Shown: positions 24,842-35,780, counted from the first letter of the stretch. The stretch is 64,000 bases of DNA from Oasisia sp. SBJ-2009 (GCA_964017155.1 OZ024856.1:9995882-10059881), one strand, 5' to 3'. The notes: a model not told the origin generated them from the letters alone. Numbers and translations are program-made.

Positions 24842-25295
24842 TTAACCCGGGTTGTTTTGATTGTAAGGGATGGTGCTTTCCGTGAAATCAATGGGATGAT
24901 CTAAAATTAAATAAACATAAAAAGTAACATTAGTAACTAAATCGCAAACCCATTCAGAATTAGGGCGCTGAAGTAGCGCCCAACTTAAAATATCTTCTTG
25001 AACAAAAGAATCTAAAAATGTTTCAAAATCAGATGCGTCAGTAATTAAATGGGGTACATTCAGAAACCTACCGGAAACATTTTTGGAAGAATGAAAATAA
25101 CGAAGTTCACTTGAAATGTTATTGCGTAGTATAAAACCAAAACTTAAATTAATTTTGAATGCGGAGGATTGATTTCTGAAAATGTTCCACAAGGATGGGT
25201 GAAGAGTGGTTGTATTTAAGTCAGTCAAACGAATATTGTAGGTGTTCTGGATGCGCCCGCTACGGTGATGAGATCTAATGGAGGACCACTGACTC
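24842..25295 (-). CDS. Conserved-looking domain, probably 3' part of the zinc-finger gene
   Basis: A minus-strand frame, open from about 25300, has no ATG near its start. It begins with YRSQWSSIRSHHRSGRIQ-type sequence (25300-25250) and runs to TAA at 24842. Residues such as FKINLSFGFILRN, LRYFHSS and QRPNSEWVCDLVTNVTF look like a compact globular domain. I believe similar segments follow zinc fingers in multi-copy genes of aquatic invertebrates, but this is memory, not a search. It lies directly downstream of the zinc-finger gene on the same strand and is offset by one base at a run of six T. Either a short intron, a real frameshift or a sequencing indel separates them. Confidence 0.5.
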
Positions 25296-27127
25296 CTATA
25301 AAAAATTAACTAAACTGTCATTCACAAAATTAAAATCATCTAATGGAAACAAAGGGTCGTCTTCTTGGAATATCGTTGGCGACGGTGATGGTGGTGATGG
25401 TGAAGGAGGAGGTGTCGAAGGTGCTGACGACAGTGCTGACGACGCCGCTGATGATGCCTGCTGCTGTTGTTGGTGTTGGTGCTGCGGCTGTTGTTGCTGT
25501 AGCTCTGGCCCAGCTAAGCTTGCCCTTTCATTGCGCTGAAATAAAAGATGCATAACATTCCTGAAATAAAAACAAGTTCATCACTTAACTTATACAAGTT
25601 GGTAAACAGGTGTATTAAATTAGTACGACCAACTTACCATTACTTCCTCGACAAACGTTTCGCGCTGTTGTTGTTGTTGTTTGCGCAGTGTCCGCCGGCA
25701 CCGCCCTTCTACTAAGTGTCGGCGCCAATCACGGGTTCTTGTGAATGTCGTCTTGCACAGTGGGCAACAATACGACGCCTACAAGTAGAAACGAATGTGA
25801 TAAGACGCGATTTCACGTGAATTTGTTTCATAATGAGTACGATATATTATAACTAATAGGAATAGGGTTTTTATAATATGGTAGTCAATTAATCACTTTT
25901 CTCGACACACGAACGACATTGACACGTGATGCCCGATAATAATAATAATAATAATAAGTCACTAATTCACCTTCATGTTGAAACATGACTCACCGTGGCG
26001 CCACCGGTCACCGGCTGCTGCTCCCCAGGGGCTGGGGCTGGCGCCTGGGCTAGTGCCAGGGCTGGCACCTGGGTCGGGGATGGTGAGGACGGCTGGCGCA
26101 GATCGGGCTGCCTCTTCGCAGGAGAGGGTCCCTCTATGAATTGCTACAACAATATTTGAATAATATTTAGAATAATAAAGAAAACATTTAGGTAGTTATG
26201 ACACGGATGGATAGGAAGTGCCGTCATTTTTACGGAAGTTGTGATGGGATTGTGGTACGTAGGTTAGTGCCACTATTTTGCCGGAAATTTTGTTACGGGT
26301 GTCATGGGAGGCGTCATTTTTACGGAAGTTATGATACGGACGGGGCAGGAAGCACCGCCATTTGCACGGAAGTTATTACACTGACGGGGCAGTAAGCGTC
26401 GCCATTTTTTTTATGGAAGTTAGCATACGGATGGGACAGGAAGCGCCGCCATTTGCACGGAAGTTATGACACGGGTGGGTGAGGAAGCGCCGCCATTTTT
26501 ACGGAAGTTGTGATACAGATGGGTCAGGAAGCCCCGCCATTTTTACAGAAGTTATGTTTTGCATATGGTAAGAAGCAACATTTTTACGGAAGTGGAAACA
26601 TAACACAGTATATTACTACAACGCTTAACTCACCACGACGGCGCCCAAGGCGTCGTCCGCCGCGGTCCTCTTCCGAATGCAACTACCGCGCGACATATGA
26701 CGTTTCCACGTGTCTTTCCTCGAGAAGGCCGTTCTACAGTGCGGGCACTCGAACCCTGCCCGCGATGGTGGTGGTGAAGGTGGTGGTGGTGGGACTTCCG
26801 ACTACAAGAACGAACGAACGAACGAGAGTTTTAGTAATGTAATTTACAATAATAATAATAATATACGTATTCGCGTTTTCTAAAATTGTTAACACGAAAA
26901 ATAGAAATCGAAATATGCCATTGACAAAGACGTACCACACGAACCCCATCCGGGGCTATCACCGACACTGTCGCAGTCGGGGCAGGTGTTGGTGTCGGTG
27001 GCCGTGCCAACGGGGGAAAAGCCTCCCCATACGGCGTTATGGAGGCTAACCCCGCAATATCACCACCACTGCGTGGGGAGACGGGACCCCTGGCGGATTC
27101 GGCGTACGTCCACCCGTTTCTCAACAT
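25296..27127 (-). CDS. Five-exon gene with two C2HC zinc fingers
   Basis: Exons on the minus strand: 27127-26936 (ATG at 27127), 26801-26634, 26143-25994, 25778-25638 and 25535-25296 (TAG at 25296). Every junction has a GT donor (GTACGT, GTGAGT, GTGAGT, GTAAGT) and a pyrimidine-rich AG acceptor. All introns are phase 0, and the 891 nt give 296 residues. Exon 2 has PPPPP then FECPHCRTAFSRKDTWKRHM and a final Cys. Exon 4 has YCCPLCKTTFTRTRDWRRHL and a final Cys. Both are C-x2-C...H...C fingers. Exon 3 is Pro/Ala/Gln-rich. Exon 5 is Gln-rich, then Ser/Pro-rich, and ends acidic (EDDPLFPLDDFNF). It is likely a nuclear DNA-binding protein, possibly an activator; that role is inferred. No family assigned. 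Confidence 0.72.
26190..26600. repeat. Approx. 50 bp minisatellite (GCCGCCATTTTTACGGAAGTTATGACACGG)
   Basis: About eight units of CCGCCATTTTTACGGAAGTT plus a variable (A/G)TGATACGGATGGG(A/T)CAGGAAGC part, all within intron 2 of the minus gene. The units share wording with 21860-22050. Confidence 0.85.
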
Positions 27128-27153
27128 GGTGAGTTGTTAGATTACAAGTGAAT

Positions 27154-27231
27154 AATGACAACCTCGAAAACCGGCCGTGATATATACGTTCTCGCTTGGG
27201 TCACGTGGGCGGTCGAAGCGTTACAACCAAT
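27154..27231 (-). promoter_or_regulatory. Candidate promoter of the zinc-finger gene
   Basis: Read on the minus strand: ATTGG (CCAAT box on plus at 27227-27231), CACGTGACCCAAG (27195-27207), GAACGTATATA (27181-27191) and TTTTCGAGGTTGTCATT (27154-27170), 26 bp before the ATG. The order and spacing match 22150-22252 on the other strand. Confidence 0.62.
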
Positions 27232-28420
27232 GACAACTCGACAGATATGGACGCTGACACGCCACTAGTAGACGACTTATCCACCAGGGGACGCCACTTG
27301 ACCTTTGACCTTGACATGTGACCTTTGACCTTCCACCGGCGCGGGTGGAATTGGCGCTATTCCACCAAATTTGCGCCTGAATTTTTTTCAGCATTTTCCA
27401 ACGGCGCAAAATTTTGACCTTTGACCTTTTTTCCTATCTTTTAACATGGTGACTTCCACCTTCCACCAGTGGAACTCCACCGCTCCGCTTCAAGCATCCC
27501 TTGATAGGACCTTACTATACTATTTACAGTATACAATCAACACCATTTACAAACTTCCTCCCGTTATATTTATATTCGCATATTTTATTTATTTGAAAGC
27601 AACTCTGCCAGATTCTTAATCACAAACGCGAAGCTACCATTTTTTCTGATCAGTGCTTATTGTGAGCAAAAACAATTTGTGTGTGTGTATTTGTGTCAGA
27701 ATGTGTGTTTTTATTTATATATGCGTGCGTACGTGCGCGCGTGTGTGTATGCGTGCGCATATAATTATGACCGTATGTTGGCACAGTGGAATGTGTTTGC
27801 AAAGATCGCGTACTAACAAAACAGGATTGCATATGACACTACTTCTACCCAAAATGAGTGAAAACGAAAGAAAAAGCAAGACAAGTGCGCGTGAGTGTAT
27901 GCTTGTATATGTATGTGGTATGTATACTGGATAATTCGTTCAAAGCTAAACTAACTTGTCGAATACGTCACTGTGGATCATGCGGGGGAGATACAGGGAC
28001 TATGAACATGTATCTAGACAACTATGCGGAGCAAATAAGTTACACAAACGGAATGCTATGATAAAGGAAAAAGTAAACCAACTGTATTGTTTGGAAATCA
28101 AATCATTTAATCACTTTTCTAAATATCTTGTCTATGCACATAAACTAATCTTAGGCTTTTGACATGCAGCCAATTAATGCTACCACCACCATCACAACCA
28201 CAACCGCACTTGCCAAAGAGAGTCAACTTTACCAGCTGCTTACATGTTATCAGATGACAATAATATATTATAGCTTCTATACCCTTACATAAACGTACAT
28301 AAAATGTGCAACATCGTTAAATGGTCGACTTAAAAATTCACCACATATAAGCGTAATACACAGAGAACATATACATTGGAATAAGTGTATTACGAACACA
28401 ACATCATACAGATTCTTACT
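27232..28420. other. Intergenic, TGACCTTTGACCTT repeats
   Basis: 27298-27435 has four TGACCTTTGACCTT-type strings and a GGCGCTATTCCACCAAATTTGCGCC segment. 27680-27760 has GTGTGTGT and GCGTGCG runs. No gene recognised. Confidence 0.55.
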
Positions 28421-28429
28421 GTCCAGCCA

Positions 28430-29740
28430 CCTATCGTAGAGGAAACTAGGTCACGACAACAAAGCAAGTTCGAGAGACTTTACAACAAATCTCAAACTAA
28501 GAAAGAAGTGACAGACACCGACATAAACACAAACAGGTGGAAGGAAAGGAACCTGAGCGATAGGCAGATCAGTGATGATGAACGATCTATACTTTAGTAA
28601 AGGCTTAAACTTCGCCATTACTACCCTCCCGGTCGAAGAAATCATAGCCAGTATTGAGGTAGTCGCGAAATACATGACAGAGACTGCGGCAGAAGAGCTC
28701 AGAGGGGAGGATGTAAATACCATCATACCAGCTAAACTCCCGACATGTAACATCAGCAAGAGGGAGAGGGAGACACTGAGAAAAGCGAACTCCATCACAC
28801 TCTCTGCAAACAAAGGCAGAGCCACGGTAATCACGAACACTACCGAATATAGACGAAAATGACCGACATGGTGGGGGGTACGAACACGTACACCAGACTT
28901 AGCAAAGATCCCAGGCACACATATAAAAAGAGAATGATCAACATCCTAAGGAAGTGAAAGAGAAATGGATCCATCTCAGACAAACTGTACTGGAAGCTAT
29001 AGCCAGATTCGGAAGAACACCGAAAATAGTATGGGACACCTAAGATACACACAAACAACACACCCCTTAGGCCTATGTTATCCAGTTGTGGCAGCATTAC
29101 GTACAATGAATCAAAATACCTGGCTAGCATACTCCCCTCCTTGTGGGTACGAATTGTCACAGCATCAAACACACCAAGGAATTAGTCGACACGCTAAGAT
29201 GCCTGGAAATACCACCTTCTCGGAAACTGGTGTCATATGATGTCACAGCACTCTTCACCAGTGTCCCGGTGGGTAAGGCACTGGAAGTCATCACAGAGAG
29301 ACTACATGAAGATGTCACCCTACACAGCCGCACGGAAATGAAAATCCCACAGATAGTTGAGCTCCACGACCTCTGCCTGAATACGACCTATTTCATATAC
29401 AATACAATACAATACAATACTGCCAGCAAACCCATGGTGCAGTTATGGGATCACCTATATCTCCCCAGTAGCTAACTGCTACATGGAACAATTTGAGAAA
29501 GTCGCAATCTCTATAGCACCGCACCCCATCATTATGGCTATAATACGTGGAAGACACATTGACCGTACTTCACGAATACGACGTGGAAAAGTTCACTGAA
29601 CACATAAACAGCATCGATCCACACATCAAACTCACAATCGAACCTGAAAAAGACAGCAAACATCCCTTCCTGGATCTATGCACCCATATTCTGGATGATG
29701 GATCCACGAAGATAACTATTTACCGGAAGCCGACACTGTA
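28430..29740 (+). pseudogene. Penelope-like element reverse transcriptase, decayed
   Basis: Fragments in successive frames match the order of a Penelope-like RT. LSKGLNFAITTLP (28593), RRKMTDMV, YGTPKIHT-like with SSCGSITYNESKYLASILP (29020-29130), then VSYDVTALFTSVPVGKALEV (29232), AVMGSPISPVVANCYMEQFE (29440) and an active-site block (29547) ending in PFLDLCTHILDDGSTKITIY. The catalytic YVDD reads YVED (TACGTGGAAGAC, 29546-29557). At least four frameshifts and a small CAATA expansion at 29400-29420 are seen. The C-terminal GIY-YIG endonuclease is absent because the copy ends at 29740 where a SINE head begins. Non-functional. Confidence 0.88.
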
Positions 29741-30100
29741 GAGCGCAATGACTCAGGGGTAGAGCTTCGGACTCTCGACTACGAGAACCCGGTTTCGAAT
29801 CCTGGCTGCGGTGTTAAAACCTCGGGCACGTTTTTTTCACTCTACATTGCTCCAGTTCACTCAGCTGAATAAATGAGTACCTGGCTACAGACAGTAGTGG
29901 ATATGTGTACGAGTAGCCTTCGCCCATTAATTGTAGCATATGGCTGGATGCTTCCCGGAGAAGCCAAGATGGTGTCGGAGTGAACAGGTATGTCAAGGAA
30001 GTAAAGTTTAAAGCGCTTTGAACGGTCCTGAGGACTGGTATAGGCGAGCGGCAAAACCACCAAACTGACCGATTGAAATGCCCCCCCCCCCCCCCTACAC
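29741..30100 (+). mobile_element. tRNA-derived SINE
   Basis: The head 29741-29815 has an A-box-like CTCAGGGGTAGAGC and a B box GGTTTCGAATCC (29791-29802), with CGGACTCTCGACT in the anticodon region. The body continues with ACTCTACATTGCTCCAGTTCACTCAGCTG and TAAATGAGTACCTGGCTAC. The head would be a pol III promoter. It ends near a 20 bp poly-C (30078-30095). It directly abuts the truncated Penelope-like element. Confidence 0.8.
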
Positions 30101-31050
30101 ACACCTGAATGTTATACCATTAGAAAGCCCTTTATCTCCCCGTCATAATTAGGCCTGTCGTAGAGTTGCCAAGTGGTGCAGTTAGCGGTAATTCAAGGTT
30201 AAACAAGGTCACTGTCAAACGTTCAATTTTAGAAACTGCGCGCTTCAGAAAACGTCTTGATATTTAATTGGCTGTATAGCTACTTTATTTCATGAGAAAA
30301 TGGTCAAGCGATACACTTTTAAAAAGTACATTATCTCTGCTTCAAAACAGTACAAAGAATGTTGCTGTATCATGGAAACATAAAACTGACGACACGCTCG
30401 AACAAGGTCACCCACAAAATGTCAGATATTACAAAGTTGACAATGCAGCGAACATCATAAAGTTATACTGGTTGCGCATCTACTTCAAGATTATGGAAAT
30501 GTCATATACTGTGTGAAAGACCAATTTCACCCCGTCATAATGCGGTATGACATGACGCTGCGAGATGAAGCAGTGTGTGTGGAGCGGTGTTCAAAAGGAG
30601 TCACCTTAAATCTATGATTGTTGGAAATTGCGCCATCACGCAAGCTAGTGTATGTCATTGTGTCATTCTGTGACTTTTTTATATAGATTTTAAATAATTG
30701 TGTTTTTTCCACTTATATTGACCCAAAAGGACTGGGGAAAAAACTGTTTCCATTTTTCCGTCCACTTTTTCGTGGGGAAATTCAAGATGGCCGCCACCGG
30801 TCACCAAAAGTCTTATAATCGCTATATCTTTGGCATTAAACGGTATATAAATCTGAATGGTATCTGAATGGTTTTTTTAATGATATTTTGTATTCAGTGT
30901 ACCGTTCAGTGATATTGAATGGTATTTTAAATTACCGTTGAGAATACCACTGAGTCCTGCTGAAATACCATTGAATGGTCCAACGGTACTCAATGGTTTT
31001 CATTGGTATTCAATGGTATTCAATGGTATACCATTGGCACGTTTTTGTAA
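30100..31050. other. Non-coding; AATGGTATTC repeats
   Basis: 30842-31035 has repeated AATGGTATT and ATACCATT, giving several small inverted repeats. 30787-30800 has CAAGATGGCCGCC, as in the 51.05, 55.47 and 61.0 kb repeats. No gene. Confidence 0.55.
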
Positions 31051-31260
31051 GGGCACCCAGCCCTTTATCATTCATTTGTTCATGCAACCCTTAGACAGTG
31101 GAATAGGCTCCCCACAAGCCTGTCAGCCACCACACGTCCAGAGGCTTTCAGAACTGGCCTTCGGGCCTTAACATCTGCTCTACGTACTTCATAAGACTAT
31201 GTACATCCTAATAATACATATCTTTAAATCACCAGAGGTCCAAAGAATAACTTTATTAAC
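31050..31260 (+). pseudogene. LINE ORF2 C-terminal end
   Basis: One frame reads HSFVHATLRQWNRLPTSLSA and then TTRPEAFRTGLRALTSALRT followed by TAA (31067-31190). This is the hydrophobic/aromatic RQWNRLP signature at the C-terminus of jockey/CR1-type ORF2 proteins. Only the last 40 or so codons plus a short 3' end remain. Confidence 0.72.
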
Positions 31261-31365
31261 GTTTTAATTTTAATTATTGAATTATGTTTTATTTTAAATG
31301 TTTTAAAACAGCATACACCGCTCCCACCCCCAAGCGCACAAGCTTCGATTGGACTTTTAACGCCC

Positions 31366-31424
31366 GGAAAGGGCCCAGTCCAGTATATGGAAGAAGAAGA
31401 ACTATACTGGACTGGGCCCTTTCC
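31366..31424. repeat. Perfect hairpin, 22 bp arms
   Basis: GGAAAGGGCCCAGTCCAGTATA (31366-31387) and its exact inverse (31403-31424) enclose a 15 nt purine-rich loop. It is GC-rich and mismatch-free and lies between a LINE 3' end and an AT-rich microsatellite. Confidence 0.9.
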
Positions 31425-31571
31425 ATTAGGCCTGCAGTTAAACTATAATAATTACAATAACATAGAGTTTTTGCACCTCATACACCTCCCAGCAGACACG
31501 CCCGAACGACTGCCCACAATGAACTGGCAAATGGCTCAAGCTGATACACTGTTGTATACTGTAATAATTAT

Positions 31572-31572
<1 letters not shown>

Positions 31573-31606
<34 letters not shown>

Positions 31607-31685
31607 GTAGTAATAGTAATAGTGATAGTAATAGCAATAGCAATAGCAATAGCAATAGCAATAGCAATAGTAATAGCAATAACTT
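31573..31685. repeat. (AAT)n / (AATAGC)n microsatellite
   Basis: AAT triplets pass into AATAGT and AATAGC hexamers. The Asn/Ser-rich open frame across it is an artefact. Confidence 0.93.
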
Positions 31686-31689
31686 AGAT

Positions 31690-32530
31690 CTGAATAATTG
31701 AATCCAAACAAAATTCGCCCGTTATGCGGACTAAACATTCTATACGAGCAGGATGTCATTTGTTTTCGCTTAGACTGAGAAAGCTCCAATCACTGCGCCA
31801 GACTTAGACGTTCCGTTAGCGCGATCGAGGATGTCACTCGAACGAACGAACAACGCACGCTGTATTCAAAATCATTATGCGGACTGGTTAACAGAGCGTA
31901 TCGCGTCACGACACGGTACGACTCGTACAGCGAGAAGAATGAAGCGAGCTGGCCAAGCGTCTGGGTGCGGCACACACGATCGAGTACCTCTTGGTGAAGA
32001 CGCCGTTCAACCAGAAATCAATTAAGGCATCTGGATGCAGCGGTGATGCTTTGTCGGTGAAATTCGCACGACGACTGTTGTTGCCGAGTGCTGCACCGCA
32101 CCAAGGCAGTGAATAAGAAGAACGAGAACAAGATGTTTACTTTGTGAAGTCAATGACGGTCAGCTAATCCGTGCCTTGCCACTGGAGGAAAGCCGAGGGG
32201 TGATGAAAATCAAATAAAAAAACAAGTGCACGACTCCCAGTTGGTAAAGGTCAAAGGGTGGGTGTCACTCCAAACATGTGGGTGTCACTCCACATGTAAG
32301 GATATAACATAGCAATAAAGAAAACAATTTATCTTAGTCTCCCACTTTGTGATTTTACTTCCATTAAATCTTAATCTATATAACGAATTTAATGTTATAC
32401 CTGTACACCTTTTTATTCATTAAATTATGCTTTTTACCTCCTGCAAAACTAGTCATACCACGTTACTTTTACAAGATAAAAAGTGTTACCACGAATGCCA
32501 TGATGGATTGCGAGTGGCATATTGTGTAGT
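31690..32530. other. No gene recognised
   Basis: Contains GGGTGGGTGTCACTCCAAAC / GTGGGTGTCACTCCACATG as a short direct repeat (32256-32300). Chance frames only. Confidence 0.5.
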
Positions 32531-33484
32531 TCCGCCCCCGTCGGGTGACGACCTCGCTCTTCTGGAATTTGAATGACAATGCGGCGACTCGAGTGACAGC
32601 GTAGGAATTCTTATAGACATTCGACGGTTAGCATTACGACGGTTAGCATTACGACGGTTAGCATTACGCGTCGGATCTGTTGTGGACGAGAGCTAGGGAA
32701 AACTTGCGTCAAAAAAAGACACTTTCGGTAAGTAGTGATTTGCGTTCGGAGAATCTTGAAGAAGATAATTACGATACCCATTGCCCTTTTAGTTATAAAT
32801 AACTGTAGTACTATTACATAATCTTTACTGACTCATCGGAATGGTTCGTCTTGCAAAATGCTCTCATCGATAAATCACACATTGCGACGAACAAACAGTT
32901 CACATGTGATTTCAATGACGCAACATTAGGTAAGGTAATCGGCACGATGACTGTAGATTGTACAGAGAAATGGCTTTGTATAGGAATTGTCGTCTATATT
33001 GTTATGTTTATGCGTTAAACTAACCTGTGGCGCTACACTGAGCAGTTGATTAACTGAAGGGACTCATTGTTAGTGTTTTCGGTAGGTTCTTTGTTTGTGC
33101 AGCTTTTCTAAGGAGTGAGGGGATACGCCGATAATCTGGCCTGACCCGTACGCGATCCTCTAAAATGTCTGAATTTTTTTTAACTAAGGGTCCCACACAC
33201 CAATTCAAGAGACCAAACACCAGAACGCCTTCTACCACTGGCCTATAGGAAAGCACGAGAATGAAGTATATTTATGCTGACATCTTTTGGTAAGTGAAGA
33301 TACATTGATCAGACCATGTTCAATCACTTGCGACAATAGTGCCTACGAAGAACAAAGGTTTGACTGCTTCAATGGTTTCATTTTATATATTTACTGAGCC
33401 ATGTTATGTCATCCCTTCCCCTATTCCTGTCATTTAGAAACAAACTATTGTATATGTAAATATCAAAATATATTTTATAAGATT

Positions 33485-33780
33485 GCCACCAAGAGAATGA
33501 TCTCTGAACGGCAGGGCGGACAAGGGAGCTCTTCGGATTATTGAGAGCTCAACCGTTTTTTCTGCGTATACCCGCCGGTCTAATGTATATGTCGATTTTA
33601 TTTTAAAAGGTATTTACGTCACTAGCTAGTTCAGCAGATAACCCATTCCATTCTTTTATAGATATTTGTGAAAATGAAAACTTCTAGTTCGTTATTCCGT
33701 CTATCTATCTTAATTGAGAAAAATAATATATCCACCAAAATTGTCACAATGCTACAATATGTTAATACTCCTCTCTGACC
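33485..33780 (-). pseudogene. CR1-type LINE 3' relic
   Basis: On the minus strand this is an old copy of the last part of the CR1 at 39.9 kb. CAGATAACCCATTCCATTC and TTGTGAAAATGAAAACTTCT parallel 40023-40075, and the GATTGCCACC...GAGAAT...ACAAGG 3' flank parallels 39866-39910. Present in both duplication copies, so it predates the duplication. Confidence 0.75.
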
Positions 33781-33904
33781 TTAGTTGTTCTTATACGTCA
33801 ATTGTTTCTATTATTTGAGACGGGATCAACATTAACGTGATTCTTCGATTCACAAGGGATACACATCCCTCAATTGTGAGAGCGAGGTTTTTAAGCTAAA
33901 TATA

Positions 33905-33970
33905 TAACGCTTGCCCTGGCCGGGTATTGACCCCAATCTGCCGGCGTGACCACTACACAACCCGCGCCTC
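33905..33970 (-). mobile_element. tRNA-like SINE head
   Basis: Minus strand: GTTGTGTAGTGGTCACG (A-box-like) and GGGGTCAATACCC (B-box-like). Copy 2 (57949-58020) keeps about 16 more bases between the boxes, so copy 1 has lost part of the anticodon arm. Confidence 0.55.
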
Positions 33971-34666
33971 TCTTTCAAGGACAACAACATCTACATTAAA
34001 CCAATACTTTTTAATCAATGTAGAATAAAAATTGTCATGTATTGCTTCTTCAATTGTTTAGCATATCTACGTTATATTCTATGTACAGTTGCGTTGACAA
34101 TCACGGTCCTTGGAAACATAAAATGTATATTTCATGCGGTTACCGTGAATAAATAATGTTTATTATTATTATTATTATATCCAGTATTAGAACATTTCGC
34201 CGCATTTTCGAATATTGTTCAGTTTCGGTCTCTTGCATTATTTCGGTTCAGCCAATTGTATATAAGTACATCTATAAAGACAATGGTGAATATACGTGTA
34301 TATCAGAACAGATTTCGCGTAGTAATTGTAAAGTGATCGAATGTTTCCTAGATATCTCGACGTATTGATCGTTTGAAAAGGCCTAACAACCAGTGAACTG
34401 AAAAGAAATGTCGTAGTACCAATACAGGTCAAAAGTTATTCCAACGATAAATATACCATAGGTGATACAGTTGAAATGCGGATTAACATAAATATCAACT
34501 AAGAGATGGGCAGACAGCCTCGCGTAAGCCAAATACGCACGCACGCACGCACATGCGAACATGTGTCATCGGTTAAATTACTAATAATCTATGTTTAAAC
34601 AAAACGAACTGTCAAATACTGCGGCATTTGTTGTAGGTGCGCGAAACGACACGACCCAAAGCAAGG

Positions 34667-35542
34667 ATGCGAACGCGAACGGGAATATTTTTGTGTATAA
34701 TATTATGTTTAGTGATAATCATCGTGGTCTTGATCAGTGTTCCCAATGTCCGACAAACGACGCCATCCGTATTCAGTCACGCAGGAGAAACTGAGCGTTT
34801 GAAGAGGCTGACCGACGCGCTACCGTGGCTCTCCCACCCCCGGCTACCGCGGGTCATCACCCGACACGAACGGGATCGGTGCGTCGAACTATTGTCAACA
34901 CTCGACGCCATCTTTCGTGAGTTCAACATCACCTACATGATGGCATACGGCACGCTGCTCGGTTCGTACGTCATGCACGACATGCTTCCGTGGGACGATG
35001 ATCTCGACATCTTCGTCAACCTCGACCACCTACCGAAGATGAGGCGTCTGTTCAACAACAGCGGAAATGGACATTATAAACAGATACAGCTTTTGGAGAC
35101 ACAAAACTCAAATTGCTTTACTGGAAAGGTATTCTCACTGAATGATCCGAAAGCTGGGGTATATCGTTGGCATTGGCCGTACATTGATATCGCTTTTTAT
35201 ACGGAGAAAAATATGGTGATGTCTTCCTATAAGGCCACTCCACGATGGGAGTTAAATCGAGGTTATTTCTTTCCGACCGTGCAGCGCCCCCTAGGGGGGC
35301 GTTGGTTTCCAGCTCCACGAAACACCAGCGCTTTTATCGCTTACAAATACAAACACTTTGTGTGTAAATCGCACACGTGGAATCATAAGAATGAGGTGCG
35401 TGTCAAGCGCGTGTACTCGGTCAACTGTACGACATTAGCATCGCATTATCCGTTCGTGGAGCGGAAGGTGTTGCTTGGTAAAACGACAGAAACCTTGATG
35501 TTGAACGGTACAGCCCTATATTCACTAACACTGGAGGAGTAG
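34667..35542 (+). CDS. LicD/fukutin-like type II membrane protein
   Basis: 291 codons in one exon from ATG 34667; the frame is open slightly upstream but without an earlier ATG. Residues about 6-26 ([20 protein letters not shown]) form a signal anchor with basic residues before it, so a Golgi or ER lumenal enzyme is expected. The LicD nucleotidyltransferase-fold motif GTLLGS...[11 protein letters not shown] lies at residues 95-118. It includes the Asp cluster that in this family binds metal. WPYIDIAFY (170-178) and GGRWFPAP (210-217) follow. LicD/fukutin relatives transfer phospho-sugar or phosphocholine groups to glycans; the substrate here is unknown. Another ATG at 34591 opens a different frame. 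A second, damaged copy lies at 59187-60318. Confidence 0.85.
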   Translation: MRTRTGIFLCIILCLVIIIVVLISVPNVRQTTPSVFSHAGETERLKRLTDALPWLSHPRLPRVITRHERDRCVELLSTLDAIFREFNITYMMAYGTLLGSYVMHDMLPWDDDLDIFVNLDHLPKMRRLFNNSGNGHYKQIQLLETQNSNCFTGKVFSLNDPKAGVYRWHWPYIDIAFYTEKNMVMSSYKATPRWELNRGYFFPTVQRPLGGRWFPAPRNTSAFIAYKYKHFVCKSHTWNHKNEVRVKRVYSVNCTTLASHYPFVERKVLLGKTTETLMLNGTALYSLTLEE

Positions 35543-35589
35543 ACGGGTTAGCATTATATATTCTAGAATGTATTTATATAATTATAGAG

Positions 35590-35592
<3 letters not shown>

Positions 35593-35676
<84 letters not shown>

Positions 35677-35722
35677 CATAATATATATATATATACATAT
35701 GTGTGTGTGTATATATATTTGT

Positions 35723-35780
<58 letters not shown>

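Noticed and set aside
26510..26842. Plus-strand 110-codon frame
   Set aside because: Runs antisense through exon 2 and intron 2 of the zinc-finger gene and includes minisatellite; the minus exon is better supported by splice sites and finger residues.
29741..29815. Functional tRNA gene
   Set aside because: A and B boxes are present, but the arms do not pair into a good cloverleaf and the sequence runs on into a SINE body.
34591..34730. Upstream ATG at 34591 as the start of the LicD-like protein in copy 1
   Set aside because: In this copy it is out of frame with the anchor and catalytic domain. ATG 34667 gives the full protein.
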